From Planctomycetota bacterium (lineage in GTDB: Bacteria > Planctomycetota > Planctomycetia > Pirellulales > Thermoguttaceae): a stretch of 7,313 bases of DNA. The stretch lies in the NCBI GenBank assembly GCA_023397045.1, contig JAEWUR010000496.1:1-7313 (forward strand), given 5' to 3'. Made by a program: the position numbers and the translations under genes. The notes under the pieces were generated by a model. That model searched no databases and was not told the DNA's origin. It worked only from the letters and a program-made list of their open reading frames with translations. Positions 5,646 to 7,313 of this stretch are shown in pieces; the first letter of the stretch is position 1, and every line of letters starts with the position of its first letter.

Positions 5646-7208
5646 ATGGAAGCTGCTTTCTTGTTGCTGTGCGCCGTTGTCGGGTCCGATGGTTCCGTGT
5701 TGGAAGTGCAGCGGCCAGGCGAATCGGGAAGGCCGGTCACACCGCTCCATTTCGGCGTCAACAGCGAGTTTTCGCGGCCGGGCATATTTACGGGAACGCT
5801 GCCCGGCGACGATCCGCGATCGAAGGCCGAGGCGTTCGGCGCGGCGCTGCACGACAGCGGGATTCGCGTCTTGCGTTTTCCTGGCGGCGATTCCGCCTAC
5901 TTCTACCTGCCCGACGGGAAGACGACCACCATGCAACTCGCGCAGGCGGTCCATCTCGGCGAGTATTCCGAAGGCAACCCGGGCTCTAGGGATTTCGTGA
6001 CGTTGGACGATATCGCGGCCTTTGCCAAGAAGTACGACATCGGCTTGCTCTACCAGCTTCCGATGCTGTTTCATTTCGATGGGCAGCAGGCCCATGCGGC
6101 TATTCCATCGGTCTTCAGCAGGGCCGCCAACAATTACGACGTCGACCGCATCGAGGCCCAGGCCGACTATGCCGCCGCGTTGGTTGCCCGGCTTCGAGCG
6201 ATCGACGCGCCCGTCGTCGCCTGGGAACTCGGCAACGAAGAGTGGGCGCACTGCAAAGGCGCCGATTACGCGCGCGTCGCGGCGGCCATCGTCAAAAAGA
6301 TTCGCCAACAGGACCGACAAACGCCCATCGTCGCGATCGGAATGGGCGACGCCTGGCTGACCGAATGCATCGAGGAGCTGCGAAAACAAGGCGTTCTGGA
6401 CCAGATTCAGTCGTTCAACGTGCATTATCCCTTCGGCACATGGCCGGGTCCAAACGCGCCGGGCGACGCCGCCAATCTGCTGACGTTCTCGCAAGGCGAC
6501 TTGCAGTTCACGCGATGGTTTGACGTCGCGACCAAACGGCGAGCCGAGCTAGGGATTCCCGACGCGCCGATGGCGGTGACCGAAACGATGGTCTTCAAGT
6601 TCGACAGCGGCTATTGGGATTCGTTTCGCGTGATCGGCACGCATGCCCATGCGATCGTTTATGCGTGGAACTGGATCGCGTTTCTCGCCGACCCCCGATG
6701 CGATATGGCCGTGTTTCACGACCTCGAAACGCCGTTTTTCGGCATGATGCGATATGATGTGGGCTACGACGAGGACTCGCACCAGTTTGCGTGGCTTGCA
6801 TCGACCGAGCGAGGGCGGAATTTACAGCGGTTTCCAGGACAATACGTACTATCGTCGACATGCGAGGCCAATCGGCTGCTCTCCGAGCTTGTCGGATATC
6901 GCGTGGGCGTGGCGACGACCAATCCGGACGATCCCGATGTGCGGATACTCTGGGGCACCGATCCGGCAGGCCGTTCGTTGGCAGCGGTCGTTCATCGAGG
7001 GCCCGACGCCAAGCGTCTTTCCTTTCCCGGCCGCTCATTTCCCGGCTGCAAAGTCGAGAGCGTTCGCTGCTTGACGGCCGACAATCTGGAAAGCGCGTTG
7101 CCCGGACAGCATCGCGTCGATTCGCTGCCGGTCAACCCGGACCATCCCGATCGGGTCGAATTGCCGCCCTGGTCGGTCAGCCTGATCCGTTTTGTCGGTG
7201 ACCGCTAG
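5646..7208 (+). CDS. Clan GH-A glycoside hydrolase, GH51 (alpha-L-arabinofuranosidase)-like
   Basis: Probable retaining glycosidase with a TIM barrel followed by a C-terminal beta-sandwich. Numbering here is from ATG 5628. Visible are FGVNSEF (42-48), LRFPGGDSAYFY (82-93, like the RxPGGN block of GH51), WELGNEEW (199-206; predicted acid/base E204 in the Asn-Glu pair of clan GH-A), FNVHYP (263-268), MAVTETMVF (315-323; predicted nucleophile E319), and a final strand ELPPWSVSLIRF (511-522) typical of GH51/GH30/GH39 C-terminal domains. GH51 enzymes usually have D-E-W at the nucleophile, so exact family and substrate are uncertain. An in-frame TAG at 5610-5612 limits the N-terminus. I prefer ATG 5646 because GGAG (5633-5636) lies 9 nt before it; ATG 5628 has no ribosome site. 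Neither start gives a convincing signal peptide, only a short FLLLCAVVG stretch without positive charge. It is divergent from the activase and would supply sugar to the locus. Confidence 0.85.
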   Translation: MEAAFLLLCAVVGSDGSVLEVQRPGESGRPVTPLHFGVNSEFSRPGIFTGTLPGDDPRSKAEAFGAALHDSGIRVLRFPGGDSAYFYLPDGKTTTMQLAQAVHLGEYSEGNPGSRDFVTLDDIAAFAKKYDIGLLYQLPMLFHFDGQQAHAAIPSVFSRAANNYDVDRIEAQADYAAALVARLRAIDAPVVAWELGNEEWAHCKGADYARVAAAIVKKIRQQDRQTPIVAIGMGDAWLTECIEELRKQGVLDQIQSFNVHYPFGTWPGPNAPGDAANLLTFSQGDLQFTRWFDVATKRRAELGIPDAPMAVTETMVFKFDSGYWDSFRVIGTHAHAIVYAWNWIAFLADPRCDMAVFHDLETPFFGMMRYDVGYDEDSHQFAWLASTERGRNLQRFPGQYVLSSTCEANRLLSELVGYRVGVATTNPDDPDVRILWGTDPAGRSLAAVVHRGPDAKRLSFPGRSFPGCKVESVRCLTADNLESALPGQHRVDSLPVNPDHPDRVELPPWSVSLIRFVGDR

Positions 7209-7254
7209 CGGTCTGTCTAGATCATCGTTAGGAATGGAGACTCAGTGCGACAGA

Positions 7255-7309
7255 ATCGTAACCCGAAGCGTAAGCGAGGCTGTCCCTCGCTTACGCTTCG
7301 GGTTACGAT
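7255..7309. repeat. Perfect 25-bp inverted repeat with 5-nt loop, palindromic element or terminator
   Basis: The left arm at 7255-7279 and right arm at 7285-7309 are exact reverse complements, separated by CTGTC. The core words are ACCCGAAGCGTAAGCGAGG and its complement. It starts 46 nt after the glycosidase stop and would form a very stable hairpin, so it may end that transcript, but no T-run follows before the window ends. The length and perfection of the arms, and my recollection of similar GAAGCGTAAGCGAGG palindromes in planctomycete genomes, suggest a dispersed intergenic repeat. The remainder of 7209-7254 shows nothing recognisable. Confidence 0.75.
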
Positions 7310-7313
7310 GTTC

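Noticed and set aside
5559..6494. A 311-codon minus-strand open frame opposite the glycosidase
   Set aside because: No domain is visible; it is the mirror of well-conserved GH-A blocks on the plus strand.

Overview
The window is a GC-rich stretch of bacterial DNA carrying a compact carbohydrate-utilisation locus. I infer a planctomycete (Pirellulales-like) source. The reasons are the style of the XylR-type regulator, a glycyl radical enzyme and a GH-A glycosidase in a sugar locus, and a long palindrome after the last gene that resembles repeats I associate with such genomes. None of these is decisive and no rRNA or other marker gene is present.

Layout, left to right: (1) 1-900, minus strand, the N-terminal 300 residues of an MFS sugar porter, cut by the window edge. 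(2) 901-1210, a divergent control region. (3) 1211-2371, plus, a XylR-type regulator with a sugar-binding-protein-like sensor and a C-terminal AraC double helix-turn-helix. (4) 2453-4549, plus, a 698-residue glycyl radical enzyme (GRE) of an uncharacterised type. (5) 4546-5301, minus, its probable radical-SAM activase, convergent with the GRE; the two stop codons share one CTAG. (6) 5302-5627, a second divergent control region. (7) 5646-7208, plus, a GH51-like clan GH-A glycosidase. (8) 7209-7313, a spacer with a perfect 25-bp inverted repeat.

The main discovery is a shared cis-element. Upstream of the GRE and, in the same orientation, upstream of its activase lies TCTCAAGA-N13-TCTCAATG. The half-sites are 21 bp apart, 23 of 29 positions are identical between the two copies, and a -10-like hexamer (TACAAT or TAAAAT) begins exactly 28 bp after the second half-site starts. 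A weaker copy (22-bp spacing) sits before the transporter. A variant with 31-bp spacing, one helical turn more, overlaps the -35 of the regulator's own probable promoter. Direct repeats 21 bp apart next to the -35 are what AraC/XylR-type activators are known to use, so these are the likely operators of the regulator encoded here.

The inferred system is this: a sugar released by the glycosidase and imported by the transporter is sensed by the XylR-type protein, which switches on transporter, GRE and activase together. That would put an oxygen-sensitive radical eliminase or dehydratase inside a sugar pathway. The GRE keeps the thiyl-radical Cys and the catalytic Glu of the eliminases, but has unusual residues around the glycyl radical and at other active-site positions, so its substrate is unknown.
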